64,000 nucleotides of DNA from Mucilaginibacter limnophilus (GTDB lineage Bacteria; Bacteroidota; Bacteroidia; Sphingobacteriales; Sphingobacteriaceae), in the NCBI RefSeq assembly GCF_004005815.1, contig NZ_SACK01000007.1:124001-188000 (forward strand), in the 5' to 3' direction. Shown piece by piece: positions 32,734-41,916 of this stretch. Both the position numbers and the translations under genes were made by a program. Each line of letters begins with the position of its first letter. Positions within the stretch are counted from its first letter, which is position 1. The notes under the pieces were generated by a model. The model saw only the letters and a program-made list of their open reading frames with translations, was not told the DNA's origin and ran no database searches.

Positions 32734-33755
32734 ACAACAGCTACGGGCTCGGCCTGGGTTTTAACAAGGTCCTGGTCGGGCTTCGATGTATCCTGCAGCG
32801 GCACTTTGCCACGGTCTTTACGTACTATGCGCGAGAAAAGCGAAATTTCTTTATCAAACAAAAAGCGCAGGAAAAGCAATGTCCATGATTTGTGTGCATG
32901 CAGCGTATCATAGTATGCAGGCGCGGTTTTCTTTATCTGCGGAAGCCTGTTCCATGGAATTGAAGGGAAATCATGGTGCTCATTATGAAAGCCTACGTTA
33001 AATGATACCGTATTCAACTTGCCGTAATAGCTGTAAGTTTCTTGCTCTTCGGTATGGGTAAGGTAATGCTCCTGTATCCAGCGTGCACCCAATGGGTGTA
33101 ATCCTACCGAAAACATAAAACTTAAAAACAAATAACCCACAGCAGGGGCGCCAAAGAAGTACCATATCGCTGCAGTAAATATTACCTGTACACTTACGTT
33201 GGCAACAATCCACTTATCAAAATTTTGTATCTCGCGCAAGCGTGACAAACGGAATAACTGAAAAACCGGGAAGAACAGTAGCCAGATGGCTTTGCCTAAA
33301 AACGAGTTGTTTATTAGCTTAGCTTCCCAGCGGTTAGGGAGGTCGGCGTCCAGCTCATGTATGCCCTGAAAGGCATGGTGCTTAATATGGTAACGCTCAA
33401 ATGATACCGAGCTTGGGAAGATCTGTGGCATATTGGCGATCATACCTGCCCAGCGGTTGGCTGCTTTATTTTTAAATAACAAATGATGTGCACACTCATG
33501 TATCATTACAAACAATGAATGATCGGCAAAGGCGCCCAGCAAGTAGGCTGCTCCAACTATTACCCACCACGACTGATCGCGTACCAGCCATGCCATAATA
33601 ACCTGAAATGCTACCAATCCTAAAATAGCATAAATGGTATTCGGGTTTTTACCGATTAGCTTACGCATCTGCGGAAATTCTTTTAAAATCTTCTTGGTGC
33701 GAATACGGTGCGGTTCGGAATATTCCGAGTAGATGAAGTCAGTTTTCTTTGTCAT
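32730..33755 (-). CDS. Fatty-acid desaturase closely resembling sphingolipid delta-4 desaturase (DES1/DEGS)
   Basis: A 341-residue membrane desaturase. The histidine boxes are HECAHH (86-91), HIKHH (123-127) and HNEHH (257-261), with His230 in QEHY. The N-terminus DFIYSEYSEPHRIRTKKILK has the layout of the lipid-desaturase N-terminal domain (DF-x-Y-x5-PH-x2-R-x2-IL). The C-terminal part ETYSYYGKLN, FNVGFHNEHHDFPSIP, YYDTLHAHKSW and ISLFSRIVR matches, almost motif by motif, what I recall of animal DEGS1. These enzymes introduce the 4,5-trans double bond into dihydroceramide. Sphingobacteriaceae make sphingolipids, so the substrate may be dihydroceramide, but acyl-lipid desaturation is also possible. 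The start is the ATG at 33755. It overlaps the convergent isomerase gene by 4 nt. Confidence 0.8.
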   Translation of the reverse strand: MTKKTDFIYSEYSEPHRIRTKKILKEFPQMRKLIGKNPNTIYAILGLVAFQVIMAWLVRDQSWWVIVGAAYLLGAFADHSLFVMIHECAHHLLFKNKAANRWAGMIANMPQIFPSSVSFERYHIKHHAFQGIHELDADLPNRWEAKLINNSFLGKAIWLLFFPVFQLFRLSRLREIQNFDKWIVANVSVQVIFTAAIWYFFGAPAVGYLFLSFMFSVGLHPLGARWIQEHYLTHTEEQETYSYYGKLNTVSFNVGFHNEHHDFPSIPWNRLPQIKKTAPAYYDTLHAHKSWTLLFLRFLFDKEISLFSRIVRKDRGKVPLQDTSKPDQDLVKTQAEPVAVV

Positions 33756-33915
33756 ACGTTTGTAAATATATAAATAACGTTGATAAATCAGATTTATTCG
33801 TAAAAAGAAAATTTTTTAAAAAATAATTTACAAGTAAGCACTTTGTTATGTTAAATGTATTTTAATTAAACTATTTACTGTTTATCACGTTGGCTAACAT
33901 ATAGCCCTACCCCAA

Positions 33916-34119
33916 ATGAAAACAGCCGCTAAACACTATAGATTTATCAACAGCAACACAGGTTATTCTATTTACTATCACTCAATAAGCAGCGATAAAG
34001 ACATAGCAGAAATCAAGATAGAACTGGAAAAGGTAAAAGCTCAGGTTGCATCGCAAAACGGAATATTGATCAATCATGTTTACTGGGAGGAAGTAAAAGA
34101 TGATGCAGGCTCTAAATAA
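33916..34119 (+). CDS. Hypothetical small protein
   Basis: A 67-residue protein, MKTAAKHYRFINSNTGYSIYY at the N-terminus followed by SSDKDIAEIKIELEKVKAQVAS, predicted as two strands and one amphipathic helix. The family is not recognised. It has normal codon use and an ATG start, stands alone between the desaturase gene and the DUF2911 gene, and is preceded by an AT-rich stretch (33770-33900). It could be a small stress-related protein of the Sphingobacteriaceae; nothing in the sequence proves a function. Confidence 0.5.
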   Translation: MKTAAKHYRFINSNTGYSIYYHSISSDKDIAEIKIELEKVKAQVASQNGILINHVYWEEVKDDAGSK

Positions 34120-34299
34120 AAAACCCCTGCCTTATCGAAGGGCAAGGGCAAAAATTCACAACAATTGTTTAACCTTATTTAAAGGCTATTCCTAACTGCA
34201 ATGTGACTTCAGTTGATATAACAAGTCGCTTATATATTTGGTTTTTAGGTTGATGAATAATTTGTGCGCTATTCGCATACTACAAAGCAGGTAACCTGT

Positions 34300-34307
34300 T
34301 ACATTTG
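34300..34307 (+). promoter_or_regulatory. Candidate -7 box upstream of the DUF2911 gene
   Basis: TACATTTG fits the Bacteroidota -7 consensus TAnnTTTG and lies 25 bases before the ATG at 34333. No TTTG at the usual -33 distance; the closest upstream TTTG is at 34261. Confidence 0.35.
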
Positions 34308-34332
34308 TGCAGCTAATCAATCTTAAAATACT

Positions 34333-34854
34333 ATGAAAAAATTATTTCAGTTAAAGGCGCTTCCGGTAGCGGCTGTAATGCTGTTTATTTCGTTATGTGC
34401 TTCGGCGCAGGAAAACAAACCTTTGGCAAGCCCGGCCGACAGTGTAAGCGGAAAAGTAGGTAAAGCCAATATCACCATTAAATACGGCAGCCCATCGGTA
34501 CGTGAGCGTAAAATATGGGGCTCATTGGTGCCTTTTGGGCAGGTTTGGCGTGCAGGTGCAAACAAAGCTACCACTTTTACAACCGATAAGGCAATAAAAG
34601 TAGAAGGCAAATCGCTTCCGGCTGGTACCTACAGCTTTTTTACCATTCCAACCGAAGGTGAGTGGACAATTATCTTTAACAAAACTGCCGACCAGTGGGG
34701 CGCTTATAAATACGATGAAAAAGAAGACGCTCTGCGTGTAAAGGTTAAACCGGTAAAGGCGCCTGCCATGAGCGAACGTTTAACTTATGCGCTTAATAGT
34801 GATGGCATTACCCTTAACTGGGAAAATGTCACCGTTCCGGTTAAAATAAAATAA
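34333..34854 (+). CDS. Secreted DUF2911 family protein
   Basis: A 173-residue protein with a signal peptide ending near residue 25 (LCASAQE). The mature part has the DUF2911 signature: ITIKYGSPSVRERKIWGSLVPFGQVWRAGANKATTF (about 47-82), LPAGTYSFFTIPTEGEWTIIFN and DQWGAYKYDEKEDALRV. This family is widespread in Bacteroidota, predicted to be periplasmic and of unknown function. It is followed by a clear terminator and so is monocistronic. ATG start at 34333. Confidence 0.93.
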   Translation: MKKLFQLKALPVAAVMLFISLCASAQENKPLASPADSVSGKVGKANITIKYGSPSVRERKIWGSLVPFGQVWRAGANKATTFTTDKAIKVEGKSLPAGTYSFFTIPTEGEWTIIFNKTADQWGAYKYDEKEDALRVKVKPVKAPAMSERLTYALNSDGITLNWENVTVPVKIK

Positions 34855-34878
34855 TCAATGTAAAACGGAGATTTTTAT

Positions 34879-34908
34879 AGCCCTGCCATATATTGGCGGG
34901 GCTTTTTA
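34879..34908 (+). terminator. Intrinsic terminator after the DUF2911 gene
   Basis: A 9-bp stem (agccctgcc / ggcggggct, one G-U pair) at 34879-34903 with a 7-base loop, followed by TTTTTA. It lies 25 bases past the DUF2911 stop. Confidence 0.8.
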
Positions 34909-34957
34909 TTGTATTGTCCCGTCCTGATGTATTGTTCCAATATGTATATTTATTCCG

Positions 34958-36070
34958 ATGTCTTTTAGGGCGAATAAAAAATTACGTAAACGTATAGCGG
35001 CAGTGTTAATACTGCTGCTTGTAATTTGCCTGCTTATGTGGCTTGCCGGGTACCCCGACGTTATCGAAAAATATTATTCGCGCGGATTATACCCGGTTAT
35101 TTGCATGGTACTGCACCCGGTATTAAACTTATTTCCTTTTAGTGTTGGCGATGTATTGTATGTATTTGCCGTTATAGCGCTTATCGCTTCAGTAGTAAAC
35201 ATAATCAGGTGGGCCTTCCGGAAACAGTTTGCTAAAGCATTAAATGTTCTTTTAGGCATAGTCGTCGGTATCGAGGCGGGCATCGTTATATTCTATCTTT
35301 TTTGGGGAATGAACTATTACCGCCAGCCTGCGGCAGTGAGGCTCAACCTGAAAGATACGGTTTACAGTATGGATCAGCTTAAAAACGTAACGCTGATGCT
35401 GATTGACAGCGCTAATGTGGCACGCGAACGTTTAACACATGCTGATCGTACCCAAACCAATGATACAGTATATCAAAATGCAATAGCAGCTGTGAAGTCG
35501 TTGTCAAGCACCTCAATTAATTTTAATTCGCATAGCCCTAATGTTAAGCCATCGCTGCTTACGCCACTTATAAATTATTTAAGTACTTCAGGCTACTATA
35601 ACCCTTTCACAGCCGAGGCGCAGATAAATTACCAGATGCCATTGCAACTGCGGCCGTTTGTGTCGTGCCACGAGCTTTCGCACCAAATGGGTTTTGGGCC
35701 CGAAGATGAAGCTAACTTTGCGGGATTTCTGGCAGGCATAAAATCACGCGACAGGTTGCTGCGGTATTCAGCTTACTACTCGGGCATGACGGAGTTTATG
35801 TATGCCCTGCGCAGTGTAGATAGCGTAGCTTTCAAACAGTATAAAAAACGGATATCTGATAAAGTACGCGCCGACCTGAAAGCCGAAAATACATACTGGC
35901 AATATTATGAAGGCCGGCTTGAAGTGATCAGCGGTATCTTTTACGACAAATTTTTAAAAGCGAATAATCAGCCCCAGGGATTGCTTACTTATAACCAGAT
36001 GATAACACTGGTAATGGCCTGGTATAAACGGCATCAACCTAAACTTAAAACCATCGCGCCGGCGATGTAA
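34958..36070 (+). CDS. DUF3810 membrane protein with HExxH-like motif
   Basis: A 370-residue protein. Three transmembrane helices lie in the first third (about 12-30, 60-82 and 95-118), followed by a periplasmic domain with CHELSHQMGFGPEDEANF at about 237-254. The HELSH pentad followed by a distal Glu is the zinc-metallopeptidase pattern seen in DUF3810, and its residues are intact. The family is typical of Bacteroidota and Firmicutes. Substrate is unknown; cell-wall or membrane-protein turnover is a guess. ATG start at 34958, 50 bp past the terminator. Confidence 0.85.
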   Translation: MSFRANKKLRKRIAAVLILLLVICLLMWLAGYPDVIEKYYSRGLYPVICMVLHPVLNLFPFSVGDVLYVFAVIALIASVVNIIRWAFRKQFAKALNVLLGIVVGIEAGIVIFYLFWGMNYYRQPAAVRLNLKDTVYSMDQLKNVTLMLIDSANVARERLTHADRTQTNDTVYQNAIAAVKSLSSTSINFNSHSPNVKPSLLTPLINYLSTSGYYNPFTAEAQINYQMPLQLRPFVSCHELSHQMGFGPEDEANFAGFLAGIKSRDRLLRYSAYYSGMTEFMYALRSVDSVAFKQYKKRISDKVRADLKAENTYWQYYEGRLEVISGIFYDKFLKANNQPQGLLTYNQMITLVMAWYKRHQPKLKTIAPAM

Positions 36071-36153
36071 CCGGTATGTATTTGCCTAATAGATAATACC
36101 AAACGTCTATTTTATATCTCACACGAAATTTTAATATACACTTTGTTTCAATA

Positions 36154-36185
36154 TTTGGCTGAATAATACCGGGCGAGTATATTTG
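36154..36185 (+). promoter_or_regulatory. Bacteroidota-type promoter
   Basis: TTTG at 36154-36157 and TATATTTG at 36178-36185, 20 bases apart, match the TTTG/TAnnTTTG consensus of the primary sigma factor of Bacteroidota. The expected start of transcription is near 36189, about 14 bases before the ATG of the gene at 36203. Confidence 0.6.
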
Positions 36186-36202
36186 GTAAGCTATTGATTT
36201 TA

Positions 36203-36685
36203 ATGAAACGATACCTGATTATACTGTTGCTTTTAACGGGGGCCTGTGCTTACGGGCAGGGCGTTACCTTTAACGATCTTACCAACCTTTCGCATTTAGA
36301 TAATGGCGAGGCAAATACTTACCTAACACAGGCACGGAGCTTTCGGCTTGACAATTCGCAGGCTGTTAACAGGCAACTTATAGAACAATATAAAAAAGCA
36401 GGTGAAAATGCTAAATATGAAATAGTTGAGGTTGGCAACGGCATTCCGCTTGGCGATGGGGCTATGCTGCGTACCGTTTACTATAAATCAAACAATAAGC
36501 AATTCATATCAAACCTGATAAGTCAGGCTGCAAAATCAGGCTTAAAGCTAAGCTTCAAAGGGCTCGACGACACCAAAAACATCTTCATTTTTGACGACGA
36601 CCTGTATAACATCACCATAAACCTCGATCTGTATGGTAAATTTGGTATGGTGATAGTTAAACAGAAAGAGTTGCAGGAGTATTAA
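36203..36685 (+). CDS. Hypothetical secreted protein
   Basis: A 160-residue protein with a signal peptide (about 1-19, ending ACAYGQ). The mature part is mixed alpha/beta: FNDLTNLSHLDNGEANTYLTQA, an AIV-type central part and IFDDDLYNITINLDLYGKFGMVIV. The family is not recognised; similar secreted proteins with a DDLYNI-type motif occur in Bacteroidota. The ATG at 36203 is preferred over a TTG three codons upstream. It converges on the alpha/beta hydrolase gene with a 15-bp gap. Confidence 0.55.
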   Translation: MKRYLIILLLLTGACAYGQGVTFNDLTNLSHLDNGEANTYLTQARSFRLDNSQAVNRQLIEQYKKAGENAKYEIVEVGNGIPLGDGAMLRTVYYKSNNKQFISNLISQAAKSGLKLSFKGLDDTKNIFIFDDDLYNITINLDLYGKFGMVIVKQKELQEY

Positions 36686-36700
36686 CCTGTTGCTACGTCT

Positions 36701-37525
36701 CTAACGCAGCGTATTTTCAATCTCCTTTAAAAATATTTTATTTTCCTGGATATGATTGTGCCCTTGTCCGTCAAGGATAATCAGTCTGTCATTCACCTTA
36801 AATTGAGATTTTAATTTCACCGACGAGCCATAGTATATCAGCTTGTCGGCATTGCCATGAAAAATGGTTATTGGTGCTTTTACCTGTGGAAGATATTTAT
36901 AAGTTTCAAGCTTGTACTTCAATATTAATGATGATGGCAGATACGGGTAAAGTGTAGCAACCAGATCGGGCAGACTATAATAAGGTGCGAACAGTACAAG
37001 TTTACTGCAATTGTTTTTTGATGCCAGCCATGTTGCAAGCCCTGTTCCAATAGAGTAGCCCATAATAATAACAGGTTGTTGGTTGTAATTAGCTTTTATA
37101 GTATCAAATGCCGTTTGGATCGATCTTAAAAGTTCATCTTCGTTATGAACGTTCCCCGTGCTTTTACCATAGCCGGGATAGTCAAGTATAAATAAATCAT
37201 ATTGTAACTTGTTATATGGTGTTTTGCCATTATATAGCGGTGCTATTACGCTCCAGTCTTCAACAGTACCCCCGTTACCATGCAGATAAAATATAAGTCC
37301 TTTAGGTTTGTCAGCTTTAAAAAGAACGCCGCTTAAGGTGTCGTTTACATTCTTGATATTATATTCTTTAAATGGTTGATCAAACGAAAACTTGTAGTTG
37401 GCTTCAAGTTTTGTAGCCGGAAATATCATTTCATCCTGAGAGAAGTAGAAATATAAACATATTGTCAGGTAAAGCACAGCTATTATAGAAAGCAATGCTG
37501 TCAGCACTTTTAATACAGGCCTCAT
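36701..37525 (-). CDS. Membrane-anchored alpha/beta hydrolase
   Basis: A 274-residue protein with an N-terminal membrane anchor (about 5-28). The alpha/beta hydrolase fold is visible in LIFYLHGNGGTVEDW (oxyanion hole region, about 77-91), LDYPGYGKSTG, the nucleophile elbow GYSIGTG, the acid Asp in FHGNADKLIYYGSS and the His in GQGHNHI. It belongs to the BAAT/serine-aminopeptidase-like lysophospholipase-like group. The substrate is unknown. ATG start at 37525, divergent from the GT39 gene. Confidence 0.85.
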   Translation of the reverse strand: MRPVLKVLTALLSIIAVLYLTICLYFYFSQDEMIFPATKLEANYKFSFDQPFKEYNIKNVNDTLSGVLFKADKPKGLIFYLHGNGGTVEDWSVIAPLYNGKTPYNKLQYDLFILDYPGYGKSTGNVHNEDELLRSIQTAFDTIKANYNQQPVIIMGYSIGTGLATWLASKNNCSKLVLFAPYYSLPDLVATLYPYLPSSLILKYKLETYKYLPQVKAPITIFHGNADKLIYYGSSVKLKSQFKVNDRLIILDGQGHNHIQENKIFLKEIENTLR

Positions 37526-37558
37526 ATTTTTAAAAACTCATTATATCTTTACCGCAAT

Positions 37559-39232
37559 ATGCAACAAACAACCGTATTTAATAAGTGGCTATACTTCTTT
37601 TTACTGCTGGCTGTTTGTATAAACCTGAGCGGACTTTGCATCCCGCTTATGAACCCCGACGCAACTCTGTATGCTACCATTGCCAAAACCATGGTACTGC
37701 GTAACGATTACGTGAACATTATTGTAAACGGTACCGACTGGCTGGATAAACCGCATTTCCCGTTTTGGATAGCGGCGTTGTTCTTTGAAATATTCGGCAT
37801 AAATACCTGGGCGTATAAGCTGTCGGGTATCGTGTTTACGCTGATGGCCGCTGTTTATACTTATAAATTTGCAAAGGCATTATATAACAAAGATATAGCC
37901 TTATGGAGCGTACTGATCCTACTTACGGCGCAGCACATCATACTTTCAGATAACGACGTCCGTGCTGAGCCATACCTAACCGGTCTCATTATAGCCTCGG
38001 TATATCACTTTTACAAAGCTGAAAGAGGGAATGACTATTGGCACCTGCTTGCAGCGAGCTTATTTGCCGGGTGTGCGGTGATGACAAAAGGTATCTTCGT
38101 GCTGATAACAATTGGCGGTGCAATAGTTGGCCATTTGCTTATAACCGGTCAATGGAAACGCCTTTTGCATTGGCGCTGGTTGATAGCGGCGGTGCTGACA
38201 ATAATATTTACATTGCCTGAAATATATTGCTTATACGAACAGTTTGATGCCCATCCCGAAAAAATAGTGTTCGGGCAGCAAGGCGTATCCGGCATTAAAT
38301 TTTTCTTGTGGGATAGTCAGTTCGGACGCTTTTTTAATACCGGCCCCATTAAAGGCACCGGCGACCCATTCTTTTTTGTACATACTACGTTGTGGGCTTT
38401 TCTGCCATGGTCGTTGTTGTTGTTTGCCGCCATATTTCAATACATAAAAAGCGGAGTGCGAAACCCGCGGGCTTACGAGTGGTATTGCATGTGCGGCGGC
38501 TTGATTACCTTTTTATTATTCTCGGCATCAAAATTTCAATTGCCGCATTACCTCAACATTGTATTTCCTTTCTTTGCCATAATAACAGCGCAGTATTTCT
38601 GTAGCATAGTGCAGCAAAAAACAAGGAAGCTTATAAGCATTACCCAGGCAGTGATAATAGCCATACTATTCAGTCTGGTTTTTGCTTTGCATTACTTTTA
38701 CCGGCCTGAAAATATCAACTTATCGATATGGATGGCCGTCGGGGTGTTAGTTGTTTTGTTATTAGTACTTCCTGCTAAAGCTTCTGCAGCATGGCACCAG
38801 CGGATAGGTTTTGCATGTATTTTAACTGCAGCGCTTGTAAATGTGTATCTTAATGGTGCTTTTTATTCATCATTAATGAAGTATCAGGGGGGGAGTGAAG
38901 CCGCTATGTGGATAAACAAACATAATCCGCAAAAATTACCTGTACTGCAAACCGGTGACAAGGTGAATTTCGCGATGGAATTCTATCTCGACCAGCCGAT
39001 GATAAACCTTGCAGACGATAGCACTGTGGTGTTGCCTCATGGCATGTTCATGCTTTACGCGCCTGCAGAAGCAGTTAATAACATAGCATCAGGCAGGCGA
39101 GTAAAACCACTTAAGGTATTTGATAATTATCCGGTAACACGTTTAAAGCCGTCGTTCCTTAACAAAAAAACCCGTAACCAACAGCTGGCAAAAATGGCGC
39201 TTGTACTGGTTGATGCCGCCTCAAAAAATTAA
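37559..39232 (+). CDS. ArnT-like glycosyltransferase, family 39
   Basis: A 557-residue multispanning membrane protein with the GT39/ArnT N-terminal motif NPDATLYATIAKTM (about 32-45), where the Asp is catalytic, and TDWLDKPHFPFWIAALFF (about 59-76). It has 11-12 further transmembrane helices, and a C-terminal periplasmic domain. These enzymes transfer sugars from polyprenyl-phosphate donors to lipid A, glycans or proteins. The substrate is unknown. The start at 37559 is ATG; the gene overlaps slightly upstream of the metallophosphoesterase region and is divergent from the hydrolase gene. Confidence 0.87.
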   Translation: MQQTTVFNKWLYFFLLLAVCINLSGLCIPLMNPDATLYATIAKTMVLRNDYVNIIVNGTDWLDKPHFPFWIAALFFEIFGINTWAYKLSGIVFTLMAAVYTYKFAKALYNKDIALWSVLILLTAQHIILSDNDVRAEPYLTGLIIASVYHFYKAERGNDYWHLLAASLFAGCAVMTKGIFVLITIGGAIVGHLLITGQWKRLLHWRWLIAAVLTIIFTLPEIYCLYEQFDAHPEKIVFGQQGVSGIKFFLWDSQFGRFFNTGPIKGTGDPFFFVHTTLWAFLPWSLLLFAAIFQYIKSGVRNPRAYEWYCMCGGLITFLLFSASKFQLPHYLNIVFPFFAIITAQYFCSIVQQKTRKLISITQAVIIAILFSLVFALHYFYRPENINLSIWMAVGVLVVLLLVLPAKASAAWHQRIGFACILTAALVNVYLNGAFYSSLMKYQGGSEAAMWINKHNPQKLPVLQTGDKVNFAMEFYLDQPMINLADDSTVVLPHGMFMLYAPAEAVNNIASGRRVKPLKVFDNYPVTRLKPSFLNKKTRNQQLAKMALVLVDAASKN

Positions 39233-39266
39233 TAGTGCATTAATATATAATGCCTTATCTTTAGGT

Positions 39267-40112
39267 ATGGCTTCACGCAGGAATTTTATTAAAAACGGAA
39301 TTACCGGCATGGCTGCTATCAGTTTGCTGCCGGCGGTAAATACATTCGCGGGTGAAGATAACCGCTACAACAGGATGTTTAACGCCAAACCCAAGCTGCG
39401 TTTCGCACTGGCTTCCGACGGGCATTACGGGCAACCGGGTACCGATTATAAAAACTTTCATGCCGATATGGTTCGCTGGCTGAATGAAGACCACGCGAAA
39501 AATCATTTCGACTTTGTAATAATTAACGGCGACCTGGTGCACGATCAGCCTGAGTTGTTGCCCGAACTGAAAGCCAATTGCCTTGATAAGCTGAAAGCGC
39601 CATATTATACTATTCCCGGTAACCATGATTTTGCGGATGCTACCTTGTGGGAAAAGATATTCGGCTATAAAGACAATTATGTGGTTGATAAAGGTGAGGT
39701 AGGCCTTATACTCGCTAATACTGCCGATACCAAAGGCAAATACATTTGTCCTGATGTAAGCTTCATAGCCGAATCATTAGATAAGTTCTCATCCAAGGAA
39801 ATAGTGTTTGTAATACTGCATATTCCGCCGGTGATTTGGTTAAAAGGCGAAGCCTTTGTTGATTGTCCGGAAGTAATGCGGTTATTAGAAAAGGCACCAA
39901 ATGTAAAGGCGTTATTTCACGGGCACGAACACTCGCTCGACAGTATGCGCCGGTCGGCTAAGCTGCCTCATTTCTTTGATTCGCACATAGGCGGAAGCTG
40001 GGGTACGGGCTACAAAGGTTACCGCGTGGTTGAGGTGAGCGACGATAATAAGATATACACCTATCAGGTTAATGCCAGTAAAAATCCAGTGTTGAACTCA
40101 ACTATGATTTAA
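39267..40112 (+). CDS. Exported metallophosphoesterase
   Basis: A 281-residue calcineurin-like phosphoesterase. MASRRNFIKNGITGMAAISLLPAV is a Tat-type signal (RR-x-F-hydrophobic). The metal-binding motifs are ASDGHYG (Asp), INGDLVHD, IPGNHDF and FHGHEHS. Substrate unknown. The ATG at 39267 gives the full Tat signal; a longer in-frame start would disrupt it. It follows the GT39 gene by 34 bp and may be co-transcribed. The final His-containing strand LPHFFDSHIGGSWG is typical for the family. Confidence 0.88.
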   Translation: MASRRNFIKNGITGMAAISLLPAVNTFAGEDNRYNRMFNAKPKLRFALASDGHYGQPGTDYKNFHADMVRWLNEDHAKNHFDFVIINGDLVHDQPELLPELKANCLDKLKAPYYTIPGNHDFADATLWEKIFGYKDNYVVDKGEVGLILANTADTKGKYICPDVSFIAESLDKFSSKEIVFVILHIPPVIWLKGEAFVDCPEVMRLLEKAPNVKALFHGHEHSLDSMRRSAKLPHFFDSHIGGSWGTGYKGYRVVEVSDDNKIYTYQVNASKNPVLNSTMI

Positions 40113-40124
40113 AAAGCTAAAAAC

Positions 40125-40985
40125 TTAGCTGATCAGCTTTTGCAGGTACTTGCCGTAACCGCTTTTTATGTACCGATTGGCCAGTTCGCTTAACTGTTCC
40201 TTATCAATAAACCCCATGCGGTAGGCTATTTCCTCAATACAGCCAACTTTGGTATCCTGGCGCTTCTCAATAACGCGTACATATTCAGAGGCATCACTAA
40301 GTGAATCAAACGTACCGGTATCCAGCCAGGCTGTACCGCGGTCCATAACACCTACATGCAGGGTGCCGGCTTCCAGATATGCTTTGTTCACGTCGGTTAT
40401 CTCATATTCGCCACGCGGGGAAGGTTCAAGGTTTTTGGCTATTTCAATTACTTTGTTGTCATAAAAATACAAGCCGGGTACCGCAAAGCGAGATTTGGGT
40501 TTCTCCGGTTTCTCTTCAATAGATATTGCTCTGAACTCATTGTCGAACTCAACAACACCATAACGTTCGGGATCGTTAACTGGATAGGCAAATATCGCAG
40601 CGCCATCAACATCGTTAAAGCTTTGTATTAGCTTATCAAAACCGGTTCCCCAAAAAATATTATCACCAAGTATAAGGGCAGCCTTATCATTACCAACAAA
40701 CTGTTCGCCTATCACAAATGCTTGTGCAAGTCCGTTGGGTTTTTCCTGAACCGCATACTCAAATTGACAGCCAAGTTCGTGCCCATCGCCTAACAAACGT
40801 TTAAACCCTTCGTTATCTTCAGGGGTAGTAATAATAAGAATTTCACGAATGCCAGCCTGCATTAAAACCGACAACGGATAATAGATCATCGGTTTATCAT
40901 AAATAGGCATCAGCTGCTTGCTGATGGCTTTGGTAATGGGGTATAACCTTGTTCCTGATCCGCCTGCTAAAATGATGCCTTTCAT
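40125..40985 (-). CDS. rfbA: Glucose-1-phosphate thymidylyltransferase
   Basis: A 286-residue RmlA that makes dTDP-glucose from dTTP and glucose 1-phosphate. Motifs are [11 protein letters not shown] (8-18), the [11 protein letters not shown] segment, [12 protein letters not shown] (about 102-113) and [20 protein letters not shown]. Length is standard (about 290). It is the last gene of rmlBCDA, with a 35-bp gap to rfbD. The final product, dTDP-L-rhamnose, feeds cell-surface glycans. Confidence 0.95.
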   Translation of the reverse strand: MKGIILAGGSGTRLYPITKAISKQLMPIYDKPMIYYPLSVLMQAGIREILIITTPEDNEGFKRLLGDGHELGCQFEYAVQEKPNGLAQAFVIGEQFVGNDKAALILGDNIFWGTGFDKLIQSFNDVDGAAIFAYPVNDPERYGVVEFDNEFRAISIEEKPEKPKSRFAVPGLYFYDNKVIEIAKNLEPSPRGEYEITDVNKAYLEAGTLHVGVMDRGTAWLDTGTFDSLSDASEYVRVIEKRQDTKVGCIEEIAYRMGFIDKEQLSELANRYIKSGYGKYLQKLIS

Positions 40986-41020
40986 TGATATTGAAGTTTG
41001 TATTGAACTGATTGTTTATC

Positions 41021-41905
41021 TTAATTTTTAATTCTTTGCTCTTGATTCTCACTCAACAGCCTGTTTATGCAAATATGCAGACTATCGCGCCAGTAGGGTA
41101 TCTCAATACCCAATGTCGATTTTATTTTGCTTTTGTCCATTACCGAATACGCCGGGCGTACTGCCTTTGTTGGATACTCGTGGGTGCGGATAGGCAGCGT
41201 TTTTACATGGGTTTCAGAAATATCAAATATCGTTTTGGCAAAATCATACCATGATGCAACGCCCTCGTTGCTATAATGGTAAATGCCATAACAGGTATTT
41301 TCAGTATTGATGATCTCCATAATAGCGTATGCCAGGTCGATGCCATAAGTGGGCGTACCTATCTGGTCGGCAATGATCTTGAGTTCAGCACGCTCGCTGC
41401 CAAGCTTCAGCATGGTTTTAACAAAGTTGTTTCCGTACTCCGAATACAACCAGCTGGTACGTAAAATGAAGTATTTTTCAAGATTATCAATTACCGCTTT
41501 CTCACCGTCAAGCTTAGTTTGCCCGTACACGTTGATTGGTTCCGCTATATCATCCTCAGTACGCGGAGATGCCACATCACCTTTAAAAACGAAATCAGTA
41601 GAGGTGTGTATCAGCACCGAGCCATACTCTGCAGATAACCTGGCAAGGTTTTCGGCTCCCGTTTTATTTATTTTTTCAGAAAGCTCAACCTCATCTTCAG
41701 CCTTATCAACAGCGGTATAAGCAGCGCAGTTAACCGCATACGCAGGTTTGTACTGCTCAAATACTTTTCGTAAAGCATCAATATCTAATATGTTGGCCTC
41801 ACTTTCAGGCGGAAAATAAATGTCAGTAATGCCTTCATTTTCGGCAATCTGTTTAAAGCAGCTGCCCAATTGTCCGGATGCGCCAAAAATTACAATGTTC
41901 TTCAT
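41021..41905 (-). CDS. rfbD: dTDP-4-dehydrorhamnose reductase
   Basis: A 294-residue RmlD, an extended short-chain dehydrogenase that reduces dTDP-4-dehydro-L-rhamnose. The nucleotide-binding motif is FGASGQLGSC (8-17) and the active site YGQTKLDGE (about 128-136), with HTSTDFVFKG before it. It acts after RmlC. In the operon it is 11 bp from rfbC and 35 bp from rfbA. ATG start at 41905; length is normal for the family (about 290). Confidence 0.95.
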   Translation of the reverse strand: MKNIVIFGASGQLGSCFKQIAENEGITDIYFPPESEANILDIDALRKVFEQYKPAYAVNCAAYTAVDKAEDEVELSEKINKTGAENLARLSAEYGSVLIHTSTDFVFKGDVASPRTEDDIAEPINVYGQTKLDGEKAVIDNLEKYFILRTSWLYSEYGNNFVKTMLKLGSERAELKIIADQIGTPTYGIDLAYAIMEIINTENTCYGIYHYSNEGVASWYDFAKTIFDISETHVKTLPIRTHEYPTKAVRPAYSVMDKSKIKSTLGIEIPYWRDSLHICINRLLSENQEQRIKN

Positions 41906-41916
41906 AGTGTATGCTG

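Noticed and set aside
34129..34160. A terminator hairpin after the small gene at 33916 (ccctgcc / gggcaaggg).
   Set aside because: Pairing is imperfect and no T run follows; too weak to list.
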